DNA of 13,545 nt. Source: Desulfovibrio sp. (GTDB taxonomy: Bacteria; Desulfobacterota; Desulfovibrionia; Desulfovibrionales; Desulfovibrionaceae). The translations under genes and the position numbers were made by a program. The notes beneath the pieces are model-generated. The model ran no database searches, was not told where the DNA came from, and worked only from the letters and a program-made list of their open reading frames with translations. Each line of letters begins with the position of its first letter. Within the stretch, counting starts at the first letter, position 1. Shown here piece by piece: positions 1 to 6,219 of this stretch. The stretch is from the NCBI GenBank assembly GCA_009773975.1, contig VSMX01000057.1:1-13545 (forward strand), in the 5' to 3' direction.

Positions 1-249
1 GGATACAAATATTCCCTTCTTACGGAGTTCCCTTCTTTTTGCAAGGGAAATGTCCGGTCAAGTCGAAACTATCCCCAATAAATGGATGCGGGCAACCGCC
101 CTGGCATTTTTCGTTTCGTTTTATCTTCAATGTTTCATGGCTAGATGCCGCTTCCCTACCCGAGCCATAAAGCTGCAAATTGCATAAAACCCTTTTTTAA
201 GGGTCAACTAATTAGGAAATAATTAGGAAATATTTATTTTCATAAACAA
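1..249. other. Gene-free left edge with small repeats
   Basis: I see no supportable gene here. There are two perfect short inverted repeats: TTCCCTT at 28-34 pairing with AAGGGAA at 43-49, and ACCCTT at 189-194 pairing with AAGGGT at 199-204. An 11-bp unit, AATTAGGAAAT, is duplicated head to tail at 210-231. One plus-strand frame stays open from the left edge to a TAA at 185-187 (61 codons), but its translation has no recognisable feature. The stretch is AT-rich towards the right, as usual between transcription units. Confidence 0.5.
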
Positions 250-278
250 AAGGGGTCATGCTTTTCGCATAACCCCTT
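244..278 (-). terminator. Intrinsic terminator of tRNA-Leu
   Basis: On the minus strand a 12-bp stem (250-261 with 267-278, including one G-U pair) closes a five-base GAAAA loop. It is followed by TTTGTTT at 250-244. The hairpin begins 12 bases past the CCA end of tRNA-Leu, so it should end that transcript. The plus-strand side is followed by a T-rich stretch (281-289), so it may also stop transcription entering from the left. Confidence 0.85.
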
Positions 279-289
279 GATTTTATTTA

Positions 290-375
290 TGGTACCCGGA
301 GCCGGACTTGAACCGGCACAGCCAGTGGCCGAAAGATTTTAAGTCGTTTGTGTCTACCTGTTCCACCATCCGGGC
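290..375 (-). tRNA. tRNA-Leu (anticodon TAA)
   Basis: This is an 86-nt class II tRNA with an encoded CCA (290-292). The seven-base acceptor GCCCGGA pairs with the 3' end, the D arm reads GGTGGAACAGGTAGACAC, and the T arm contains GGTTCAAGTCC. The anticodon loop CTTAAAA (337-343) has TAA at 339-341, so it reads UUA and probably UUG leucine codons. A long variable arm, expected for tRNA-Leu, is present. The anticodon stem (344-348 with 332-336) has a central C-U mismatch (345/346 region, tRNA positions 29 and 41), where a Watson-Crick pair is normal. It has its own promoter and terminator, so it is a single-gene unit. Confidence 0.95.
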
Positions 376-384
376 ATAAGATAA

Positions 385-413
385 AGATTAACAGGTTTTT
401 GAGCAGATTTCAA
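385..413 (-). promoter_or_regulatory. Sigma-70 type promoter of tRNA-Leu
   Basis: On the minus strand TTGAAA (408-413) and TAATCT (385-390) are separated by exactly 17 bp. The -10 box lies nine bases upstream of the mature tRNA 5' end, so transcription would start a few bases before the tRNA. Assigned by consensus match and position only. Confidence 0.65.
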
Positions 414-493
414 TTACATGATTTATGCCTGATCGTGGCCATTTTTTCAGAGGTTATGACCAGCAAGTTTTTTCGGATCTTCTCCCCGTTCCA

Positions 494-895
494 TCACTTG
501 TCCACGGACTTGACCATGTGAACAGGCGTATTCTCCGGCGCCTTGCGCGGCAATTCAAAATTCATCACTTGCCATTCACCGTGCCGAATCCAGAAAATAT
601 CGCAGGTGTCCAGGTTTTTTTCCAGGCACAGAAAACGCCCGGAAACCTTTGCCGGCAAAAATCCCGCGCACTTGTCAGCCAGCTTGCGGTAAAGATCGGA
701 ATCATATTCCTCGAAAGCGCACTGAAACATCAACATGTCGCCAAGGGGCGTGAAGTCCAGATGCTCCGCACCGGCACCGAGAAAAAGCTTGTCCAGATTC
801 TCCTTGAGCGTGTTTTCAGTTTCAAGCAAATCATAATAGGTCAGGCTTTCGGCATAAGTGAAAGTTCCATACACTTCGCTTCTGTTTTTATCCAT
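494..895 (-). CDS. Uncharacterised 133-aa protein
   Basis: I do not recognise this protein. I chose ATG at 893-895 (MDKNRSEVYG) because GAGG sits seven bases upstream. The frame stays open further up to 1036, but that extension is rich in R and G and looks untranslated. The product is small, acidic and soluble, with no signal peptide or membrane segment. The first half is probably helical (residues 15-40, LTYYDLLETENTLKENLDKL) and the second half looks like alternating strands with several aromatic residues. It has four cysteines with no metal-binding spacing. It is divergent from pgpA and upstream of tRNA-Leu. A longer plus-strand frame (425-1129) lies opposite, but its composition looks antisense. 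I am fairly sure the gene is real, but its function is unknown. Confidence 0.65.
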   Translation of the reverse strand: MDKNRSEVYGTFTYAESLTYYDLLETENTLKENLDKLFLGAGAEHLDFTPLGDMLMFQCAFEEYDSDLYRKLADKCAGFLPAKVSGRFLCLEKNLDTCDIFWIRHGEWQVMNFELPRKAPENTPVHMVKSVDK

Positions 896-1106
896 CTCGA
901 AACCTCGACAAAAATCCTGGGCAGATGTTTTCACTCCCCGGTTCCCAGCGTAAATGACCATCAAAGTGAAACTGCCTCTGAATATGCGCGTCAAATTGCC
1001 CCGGCAAAGCCCGGCCCGCGGGTCAGCCTGCGGCATACTGGCAAAAAAGAAGAAAAAAAGTTATGCAATATTTGCAGCCGGAATATTTTGCCAACAAGGA
1101 GGATGT

Positions 1107-1583
1107 ATGCGTTATTCTCTCAAGGATGAATTTATCCTGGCTTTTTGCCGTCTGGGAGTTGCCGGGCTTTCGCCCAAAGCTCCTGGCACCTGCGGCACAG
1201 CCCTCGCCTGTCTTCTGGCTCCCTTTCTTTTTGGCCCGCTGGATTATCTCTGGAGATGCATAATTCTCGTTGTTCTCTTTGTGCTTGGCGGATTTGCGGC
1301 AACCAGGGCGGAAAGGCTGCTGCATCAGAAAGACCCCGGCCAGGTCGTCATTGACGAACTTGTAGGGGTTTGGCTTGTTATCCTGCCATTCGTAAAACCC
1401 GGTTTCTGGGTGATTTCATCCGCTTTTGTCCTGTTCAGAATTTTCGACATCATAAAGCCGTGGCCTGTCAGCGCATCCGAAAACTGGCTCCCAAATGGCT
1501 TCGGCGTAATGATAGACGATGTCATGGCCGGAATATTGGCCCTGCCATTTATGGGCCTGCTCTATTGGACAGGAATTTTCTGA
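1107..1583 (+). CDS. pgpA: Phosphatidylglycerophosphatase A
   Basis: It removes the phosphate of phosphatidylglycerol phosphate in the inner membrane, the last step to phosphatidylglycerol. At 158 aa it has the usual family length. The conserved blocks occur in order: SPKAPGTCGT (22-31), VIDELVGVWL (81-90), FRIFDIIKPWP (110-120) and GFGVMIDDVMAG (131-142). The acidic residues D83, E84, D137 and D138 are the expected metal/catalytic set. Hydrophobic stretches at about 30-46, 51-63, 86-110 and 133-155 fit an integral membrane protein. The start is set by AAGGAGG (1096-1102) four bases before the ATG. An ATG at 1103 is in another frame. The gene stands alone, convergent with infA 56 bp downstream; I see no clear promoter in 896-1095. 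Confidence 0.93.
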   Translation: MRYSLKDEFILAFCRLGVAGLSPKAPGTCGTALACLLAPFLFGPLDYLWRCIILVVLFVLGGFAATRAERLLHQKDPGQVVIDELVGVWLVILPFVKPGFWVISSAFVLFRIFDIIKPWPVSASENWLPNGFGVMIDDVMAGILALPFMGLLYWTGIF

Positions 1584-1639
1584 CGGCAAGCAAAAAAAGA
1601 CAAACCGCCAGTCAGGGCAAATTACAAACCTGCCCGGGC

Positions 1640-1858
1640 CTATTTCATGCGGTATGTAATACGCCCGCGGCTGAGATCGTATGGCGAAAGCTCCACCTTG
1701 ACCTTGTCGCCAGGGAGAATGCGGATATAAAATTTGCGCATCTTGCCGGAAATATGGGCCAGCACCTCGTGGCCGTTCTCCAGCTCCACCCGGAACATGG
1801 CATTCGGCAGGGCTTCCTGCACAACGCCATCTACTTCAATTGATCCTTCTTTTGCCAT
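1640..1858 (-). CDS. infA: Translation initiation factor IF-1
   Basis: This 72-aa single S1/OB-fold protein binds the A site of the 30S subunit during initiation. Family hallmarks include MAKEGSIEVDGVV at the start, NAMFRVELENGHEVLAHISGK in the middle and the RITYRMK end. The length is exactly the common bacterial one. ATG at 1856-1858 is preceded by AAGGGGA five bases upstream. It is monocistronic here, as in many bacteria, with its own strong promoter at 1891-1918. Between it and pgpA (1584-1639) there is only a 5-bp GGGCA/TGCCC stem and a distant T run, so the terminator is not clear. Confidence 0.97.
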   Translation of the reverse strand: MAKEGSIEVDGVVQEALPNAMFRVELENGHEVLAHISGKMRKFYIRILPGDKVKVELSPYDLSRGRITYRMK

Positions 1859-1890
1859 AAATTCCCCTTGAAATAATAAGTTAACACAAA

Positions 1891-1918
1891 ATTTTAACTA
1901 ATTGGCCGTGGATGTCAA
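1891..1918 (-). promoter_or_regulatory. Sigma-70 promoter of infA
   Basis: A perfect -35 box TTGACA (1913-1918) and TAAAAT (1891-1896) are separated by 16 bp on the minus strand. Transcription would start near 1884, about 25 bases before the infA start codon. It is the best promoter match in the left half of the window. Confidence 0.7.
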
Positions 1919-1963
1919 GGCAATGTTTTGTATAACAAACAAATAAAATCCTGGCTTCCCGAA

Positions 1964-2989
1964 TCAATCCAGCTTGACCAGGGCCTTGACTCCGACCTGG
2001 CCATTCGGCTGCACAAGGCCGGGCAGAATGACGCTGGCAACCCTTGTGCCATTGCCCCCCATGCGCTCCTGGGTATTGTAATCATACCAGGTATCGAGCT
2101 GGGGAATAATCTCCCTGCCCGCATTTTCGGGAAAGGCATTGTTGTAAATTTCCAGGACGCGCAAAAGAAAAACCTCCATGCCCGCAAGATTTTCGCCGTT
2201 TACAATATTCGACCTGCAGGATTGCCAAAGCTGCGAAAGGCGGTTGAACTGGCCGCACTGGGTCAGGAATTCCGGCAAGTTGTCAATTTCATAATAGCTT
2301 TGCACCAGGGGCCTGAACCCGGCTGGGATATGCTCGAGGGCGTCCGCAAGCGGCCTGAATTTTTCGGCCTGGATGCGAACATATTCGGTCTGGTATTTTT
2401 GCAAGGTATCGTTTATGTTATCAAATTCGCTCTGCTTGTGGGCCAATTCGTTCTGGCAGTGTTCAAACTCGGCCTTTAATGCCGTAAGCTCTGTCTGTGC
2501 GTTTTCCAGCGAGGTTATTGTCCTGGCGGTTTCGTCCCATTGCTCCCTGAATTTCGCGCCCAGATTCGCGCACTCTTTCTGAAAGGCCCTGTTTTCGGCT
2601 GTTTTCTCAGCAAGTTGTTTTTTCAGGTCGCTGTTTGCCGTTTGCAGGGCCGCAAGCTGCGCGGCATGGCCGGCTTGCAGCTTGTTCAGCTTTTCAAGCT
2701 CCTGATCTTTCGATTTAAGCTTTTCGGCAAGCTCGACATTCCTGGCCAGCGTTTCATCCAGTCTGGACGCAGGCAAGGCTTTTGAAGGCGTGCCCGCGTC
2801 CTTGAAATTGTCCCAAAACGACCTTCGCCTTTCTGGCGCGGAAGTATTTGCAAGCGTTTCCAGCTGCTGACCCAGAGCCTGCATCAGGTTGCCTGTGGCC
2901 TGGAGCTGGCTGGTCAGGGCGTTCAGCTGGCTTGCCAGGATTTCCTGTGAGCCTTCAGTTGTTTGAAGCACCTTTTCTTTTTCTGGCAT
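1964..2989 (-). CDS. Coiled-coil protein with GrpE-like C-terminus
   Basis: I cannot name this 341-aa protein. The start is ATG at 2987-2989, with GGAG eight bases upstream. A TTG two codons earlier would be only two bases from that GGAG. Residues 15-50 are helical with heptad-like hydrophobics. Residues 75-210 form a long Glu/Lys/Gln-rich coiled coil (repeated LxxxNxxLxxxL spacing). Residues 211-341 look globular (FRPLADALEHIPAGFRPLVQ onward). The last 43 residues contain DYNTQERMGGNGTRVASVIL, then PGL, a turn with NG, and VKALVKL. This resembles the layout of the GrpE beta-domain (D-x-x-x-HEA, GTV, V-x-x-G-Y, GR, LRPAxV), which also follows a long helix. That resemblance is my inference, not a database hit. 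No signal peptide or membrane segment is seen. It appears to be transcribed alone from a promoter at 3149-3177 with a leader of about 150 nt. Confidence 0.75.
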   Translation of the reverse strand: MPEKEKVLQTTEGSQEILASQLNALTSQLQATGNLMQALGQQLETLANTSAPERRRSFWDNFKDAGTPSKALPASRLDETLARNVELAEKLKSKDQELEKLNKLQAGHAAQLAALQTANSDLKKQLAEKTAENRAFQKECANLGAKFREQWDETARTITSLENAQTELTALKAEFEHCQNELAHKQSEFDNINDTLQKYQTEYVRIQAEKFRPLADALEHIPAGFRPLVQSYYEIDNLPEFLTQCGQFNRLSQLWQSCRSNIVNGENLAGMEVFLLRVLEIYNNAFPENAGREIIPQLDTWYDYNTQERMGGNGTRVASVILPGLVQPNGQVGVKALVKLD

Positions 2990-3026
2990 TATCAAATCTC
3001 CAAGGCTATCAGCATTTCCCGGATGA

Positions 3027-3045
3027 AAATATCCATAGGATATTT
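3027..3045. promoter_or_regulatory. Perfect palindrome, possible operator
   Basis: AAATATCC (3027-3034) and GGATATTT (3038-3045) form a perfect inverted repeat of 8-bp arms around ATA. It lies in the divergent region between the coiled-coil gene and ilvC, 38 bp upstream of the coiled-coil start codon and within its predicted leader. It could be a dimeric regulator site or an mRNA hairpin. No T run follows, so it is not an intrinsic terminator. Confidence 0.4.
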
Positions 3046-3148
3046 ACATTCATTTGCGCCGCCATCATTTCAGTCGCAGGCAACCCAGGGCATTTTAAAA
3101 TGAAAAGTCCCTGTAACGCCCCCATGGCATGGTATTCCGCGTTGTTAT

Positions 3149-3177
3149 ATTTTACCTGAATTGGCCATTTTCTTCAA
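3149..3177 (-). promoter_or_regulatory. Promoter of the coiled-coil gene
   Basis: On the minus strand TTGAAG (3172-3177) and TAAAAT (3149-3154) are spaced by 17 bp. The predicted start near 3142 gives an untranslated leader of about 150 nt that contains the 3027-3045 palindrome and the 12-bp palindrome CATTTTAAAATG at 3091-3102. Confidence 0.5.
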
Positions 3178-3269
3178 TAGTCTGGCCAGGATTTGACAAA
3201 GCTCGATATTTGGCACAAAAAAATAAGTTCCGGTTTTATCAAACATGATTTTTACAAGGAGTATGCGCC

Positions 3270-4274
3270 ATGAAAGTTTATTATGACAAGGATGCCGATC
3301 TCAACCTGCTCAAGGATAAAACAGTGGCCATCATCGGCTACGGCAGCCAGGGGCACGCCCATGCGCTAAATCTGCGTGATTCCGGCGTCAAGGTTGTCAT
3401 TGGGCAAAGACCGGGATCCGCCAATTATGACCTTGCCAGGGAAAACGGCTTTACGCCCGTCTCCGCCGCGGAAGCAGCAGCCCAGGCCGACATGATCATG
3501 ATTCTCACGCCAGACGAAACCCAGCGCGCCATTTATGAAAACGACGTCAAGCCAAACTTGAAAAAGGGCAAGGCCATTCTTTTCGCGCATGGCTTCAACA
3601 TTCATTTCAGCCAGATTCTGCCCCCGGACGATATAGATGTGCTGATGGTCGCCCCCAAGGGCCCGGGCCATCTGGTGCGCAGAACCTACGTTGAAGGCGG
3701 CGGCGTGCCCTGCCTTGTTGCCGTGCAGCAAAATCCCAGCGGTAACGGTCTCAAGCTGGCCCTGGCATACGCCAAAGGCATTGGCGGCACAAGGAGCGGC
3801 GTTATTGAAACAACATTCCGCGAAGAAACCGAAACCGACCTTTTTGGCGAGCAATGCGTGCTCTGCGGCGGTCTTTCCTACCTGATCGAAGCCGGCTTCC
3901 AGACCCTGGTCGAGGCTGGATACCAGCCGGAAATGGCCTATTTTGAATGCTGCCACGAAATGAAGCTTATCATTGACCTGATCTACGAAGGCGGCCTTTC
4001 CCGCATGCGCTACTCCATCAGCAATACGGCGGAATACGGCGACTATGTTACCGGTCCGAAGATTATCAATGATTCCGTGAAGGAAGCCATGAAGCAGGCC
4101 CTGGCCAATATCCAGTCCGGCAAATTTGCCCGCGATTTCATCCAGGAAGCGCAGGCTCATTATCCGATGTTCCTGACCACGCGCCGCAATCAGGCCGAAC
4201 TGCAAATAGAGAAAACCGGCCGCGAATTGCGCGGAATGATGCCGTGGCTGAAGCGTGACCTGAAAAAAGACTAG
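3270..4274 (+). CDS. ilvC: Ketol-acid reductoisomerase, class I
   Basis: It catalyses the Mg-dependent alkyl migration and NAD(P)H reduction of acetolactate/acetohydroxybutyrate in valine, leucine and isoleucine synthesis, in the cytoplasm. At 334 aa it is the short class I form. The nucleotide-binding GYGSQGHAHALNLRDSG is at 23-39, and the cofactor loop GQRPGSANYD at 45-54. Catalytic H107, K130, D190, E194, E226, E230 and S251 are all at their standard numbers. AAGGAG (3256-3261) is eight bases before the ATG; the ATG at 3263 is out of frame. A TTGACA at 3193-3198 is a plausible -35 box, but no convincing -10 follows. The acetolactate synthase genes ilvBN, often adjacent, are not here, so it appears monocistronic. 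A strong hairpin follows 17 bp after the stop. Confidence 0.97.
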   Translation: MKVYYDKDADLNLLKDKTVAIIGYGSQGHAHALNLRDSGVKVVIGQRPGSANYDLARENGFTPVSAAEAAAQADMIMILTPDETQRAIYENDVKPNLKKGKAILFAHGFNIHFSQILPPDDIDVLMVAPKGPGHLVRRTYVEGGGVPCLVAVQQNPSGNGLKLALAYAKGIGGTRSGVIETTFREETETDLFGEQCVLCGGLSYLIEAGFQTLVEAGYQPEMAYFECCHEMKLIIDLIYEGGLSRMRYSISNTAEYGDYVTGPKIINDSVKEAMKQALANIQSGKFARDFIQEAQAHYPMFLTTRRNQAELQIEKTGRELRGMMPWLKRDLKKD

Positions 4275-4291
4275 AAATTCCAGAAAAACAA

Positions 4292-4314
4292 GACGGCAGC
4301 CGGGGGCTGCCGTC
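4292..4314. terminator. Shared terminator between ilvC and flagellin
   Basis: A perfect 10-bp GC-rich stem (4292-4301 with 4305-4314) has a 3-base loop. On the minus strand it starts four bases after the flagellin stop and is followed by TTGTTTTTC, a good intrinsic terminator. On the plus strand it follows ilvC, but the downstream GATTTA is a weaker U tract, so termination there may be less efficient. Confidence 0.8.
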
Positions 4315-4317
4315 GAT

Positions 4318-6006
4318 TTAACCAATCAGCTGCATTGCCATCTGCGGCAGCGAATTGGCCTGCGAGAGCATGGCCACGGCGGACTGGGTCAAAATCTGGT
4401 TGCGGACAAACTGTGTCATTTCCGTCGCCACATCGGTGTCTGAAATGCGGGATTCAGAGGCCTGCAGGTTCTCGGACTGGATAGTCAGATTGGAAACCGT
4501 ATTTTCCAGGCGATTCTGCATCGAGCCAAGATTGGCGCGAATCTGATCCTTTTTGACAATGGCGTCCCCTATGCGCGGCAAAGCCAGCTGCGCCTTTTCC
4601 TGCGTTCCTATGCCGATTGCGCCGGTTGACCTGTGTTCGGCAAGCATGGAAATGAAATTGTCGTCAAAATCGGCTTCGATCTTGAGTTTGTAATTGTTGC
4701 AGTGCCCGGTCTCATGGCCGCCAATCATGAACACCAGGTCATCGGTGATTTCGGAAATTTCGATAACCTCAGCCGCGCCCGAAATTTCATTCATATTTGA
4801 CTTGATCGTTATTGTGGCTCCACCGGCCGTAACTGTCTCCCCTGCCGCGCTGATTACCGAACTGTTGTCGCCCTTGTATGTGGCATCCGGATTGAAGATG
4901 CCGCTGTTCTGGCCGATTGCGATTACCTGCGCGCCGCTCATATTGTTCCACCATGTATCGGAATCCATGCCATCATAATGCAGGCCCTGGTTAAAATCTA
5001 TATTTTGGCCAGCAAACAGGTCCATAAAAGCCTGCGTAAACGGAGGATTTTGCGTATTGTCAACATATTCGGGTTTCAAGGTCGGATTGCCGGCTGTAGG
5101 ATCATAACAATCTGCTGGCACATTTATCCATTGTCCACCCCCGGGAGCGCCCTGTACATCTTCCCAAACCTGCAATGTTCCGCCCCATGATCCATCAACA
5201 GGCACGCCGGTAAGCTGGGTACCATCCCTGGTAAAAAGGTTTACATGGGGCTTGTGGGCGAAACTGCCGGCATTTGATGAAGTAACCGTTATATTTTTCA
5301 GGCCAACGGGAAGGTTGAAAAAATCAATGCCCGGCATGCCCGGTACGCCATTGGGGCTTGTCTTGCCGGCCACAACGCTCTCGAGGTCAATAAGGATCTT
5401 TCTGTTTTCGAAGTCAATTTCCGCCGCGTTCCACCAGTCCGGTGTCGGCGCGGCCAGGCCCAGGCCCCGTAAGGAGGCGTCGCCAATGCCGATATAGTAA
5501 TAGTCTTCTGCGGAATCATTTGCCGTGCCAAAATGAATCTTGAATTTGCCGGTAGCTTCCAGGCCAGAACCATTGTGCCCGAAACCCCGCGAACCATCCA
5601 GAAGATATTGGCCATTGAAATTCGTGGCAAAGGCAATACGGTCAATTTCCGCGCCCATGGCCTGAAATTCGGAATTGATCATCAGCCGCTGGTCGGAATT
5701 ATATGTGCCGGTGGCCGCTTGCTCGGCAAGCTCTTTCATCCGGATCAGCTTTTCGTCAATTATCCCCAGCGCCCCGTCGGCAACCTGAATAAGGGAAATC
5801 GCGTCATTGGCGTTGCGAACCCCCTGATTGAGGGATGCAATATCGGATCGCATCAGCTCGCGAATGGCAAGTCCGGCCGCATCGTCCGCCGCGGAATTGA
5901 TTCTCAGGCCGGTTGAAAGCCGTTGAGTCGAAGTTTGCAGCCTGCCGTAATGTGAATTGAGATTCCGGGCAGTATTTGCCGCCATTTCGTTGTGGTTGAT
6001 GACCAT
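4318..6006 (-). CDS. Flagellin with large central domain
   Basis: This is the filament subunit, exported by the flagellar type III system and polymerised outside the cell. The N-terminal D0/D1 region (1-140) has the family blocks QRLSTGLRINSAADDAAGLA (28-47), NANDAISLIQVADGAL and NFNGQYLLDGS. The C-terminal D1/D0 region (about 465-562) contains RIGDAIVKKDQIRANLGSMQ, ESRISDTDVATEM and the end ANSLPQMAMQLIG. Residues 150-460 are a long variable region. It has the Desulfovibrio-like DYYYIGIGDAS (169-179) plus many aromatic residues, two cysteines (C300, C436), and HETGHC at 431-436. At 562 aa it is longer than minimal flagellins of about 270-300 aa. ATG is at 6004-6006; its Shine-Dalgarno lies in a hairpin (6012-6029). 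I found no convincing sigma-28 promoter. The paralogue letter (flaA/B/C) cannot be assigned. Confidence 0.95.
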   Translation of the reverse strand: MVINHNEMAANTARNLNSHYGRLQTSTQRLSTGLRINSAADDAAGLAIRELMRSDIASLNQGVRNANDAISLIQVADGALGIIDEKLIRMKELAEQAATGTYNSDQRLMINSEFQAMGAEIDRIAFATNFNGQYLLDGSRGFGHNGSGLEATGKFKIHFGTANDSAEDYYYIGIGDASLRGLGLAAPTPDWWNAAEIDFENRKILIDLESVVAGKTSPNGVPGMPGIDFFNLPVGLKNITVTSSNAGSFAHKPHVNLFTRDGTQLTGVPVDGSWGGTLQVWEDVQGAPGGGQWINVPADCYDPTAGNPTLKPEYVDNTQNPPFTQAFMDLFAGQNIDFNQGLHYDGMDSDTWWNNMSGAQVIAIGQNSGIFNPDATYKGDNSSVISAAGETVTAGGATITIKSNMNEISGAAEVIEISEITDDLVFMIGGHETGHCNNYKLKIEADFDDNFISMLAEHRSTGAIGIGTQEKAQLALPRIGDAIVKKDQIRANLGSMQNRLENTVSNLTIQSENLQASESRISDTDVATEMTQFVRNQILTQSAVAMLSQANSLPQMAMQLIG

Positions 6007-6011
6007 GGGAA

Positions 6012-6029
6012 CTTTCCCTCCCTGGAAAG
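6012..6029 (-). promoter_or_regulatory. Flagellin leader hairpin over the ribosome site
   Basis: In the mRNA, CUUUCC pairs perfectly with GGAAAG around the six-base loop AGGGAG, just five bases upstream of the flagellin ATG. The Shine-Dalgarno GGGAGG starts in the loop and runs into the stem. The loop matches the ANGGAN hexaloop preferred by the CsrA/RsmA protein. Translational control of flagellin by CsrA (with FliW) is known in other bacteria; here it is an inference from structure alone. Confidence 0.45.
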
Positions 6030-6078
6030 GGATATTTCAACTATCTGTTTTAATTATTTTCTGGGAAAATGGATTAAT

Positions 6079-6107
6079 TTGACATGGAAGATGTCAGGAA
6101 ATACATT
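6079..6107 (+). promoter_or_regulatory. Sigma-70-like promoter facing away from flagellin
   Basis: TTGACA (6079-6084), 17 bp, then TACATT (6102-6107) on the plus strand. The spacer and -35 overlap the perfect inverted repeat TGACAT-GGAAG-ATGTCA (6080-6096). No plus-strand gene follows, so a transcript would run antisense to the 225-aa gene. It could be fortuitous in this AT-rich leader, but the inverted repeat could also be an operator acting on flagellin. Confidence 0.3.
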
Positions 6108-6219
6108 AATACCAGAATAGATTTCATGATTGACGTGCAAGATCCATGCAAAATGAAATAATGCCGGCTGATCAGAAACCGCGCCAGGGAGTGCGGGGGG
6201 TATATTATGGGGAAAAATC

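Noticed and set aside
2..187. Open plus-strand frame from the left edge ending in TAA
   Set aside because: 61 codons is within chance for six frames, the translation has no recognisable motif, and no ribosome site supports the internal ATG at 50.
425..1129. 234-codon plus-strand frame
   Set aside because: It is antisense to the 133-aa gene and runs into the pgpA start. Its composition (H, Q, K, F rich) is typical of a shadow frame, and there is no ribosome site.
3209..3225. TTTGGCAC upstream of ilvC as a sigma-54 -24 element
   Set aside because: The -12 region is all A/T with no GC.
3366..4325. 319-codon minus-strand frame
   Set aside because: Complement of ilvC, whose catalytic residues are all intact; the frame reflects GC-biased codon use.
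4699..4716. HETGH in flagellin taken as proof of a proteolytic flagellin
   Set aside because: The motif is flanked by glycines in a predicted turn, and the surrounding protease-domain sequence is missing; kept only as a point to check.
6170..6187. Sigma-54-like element (CTGGCGCG, 4 bp, CTGATC, minus strand) upstream of flagellin
   Set aside because: The -24 part is good, but the essential GC of the -12 part is GA, so activity is doubtful.
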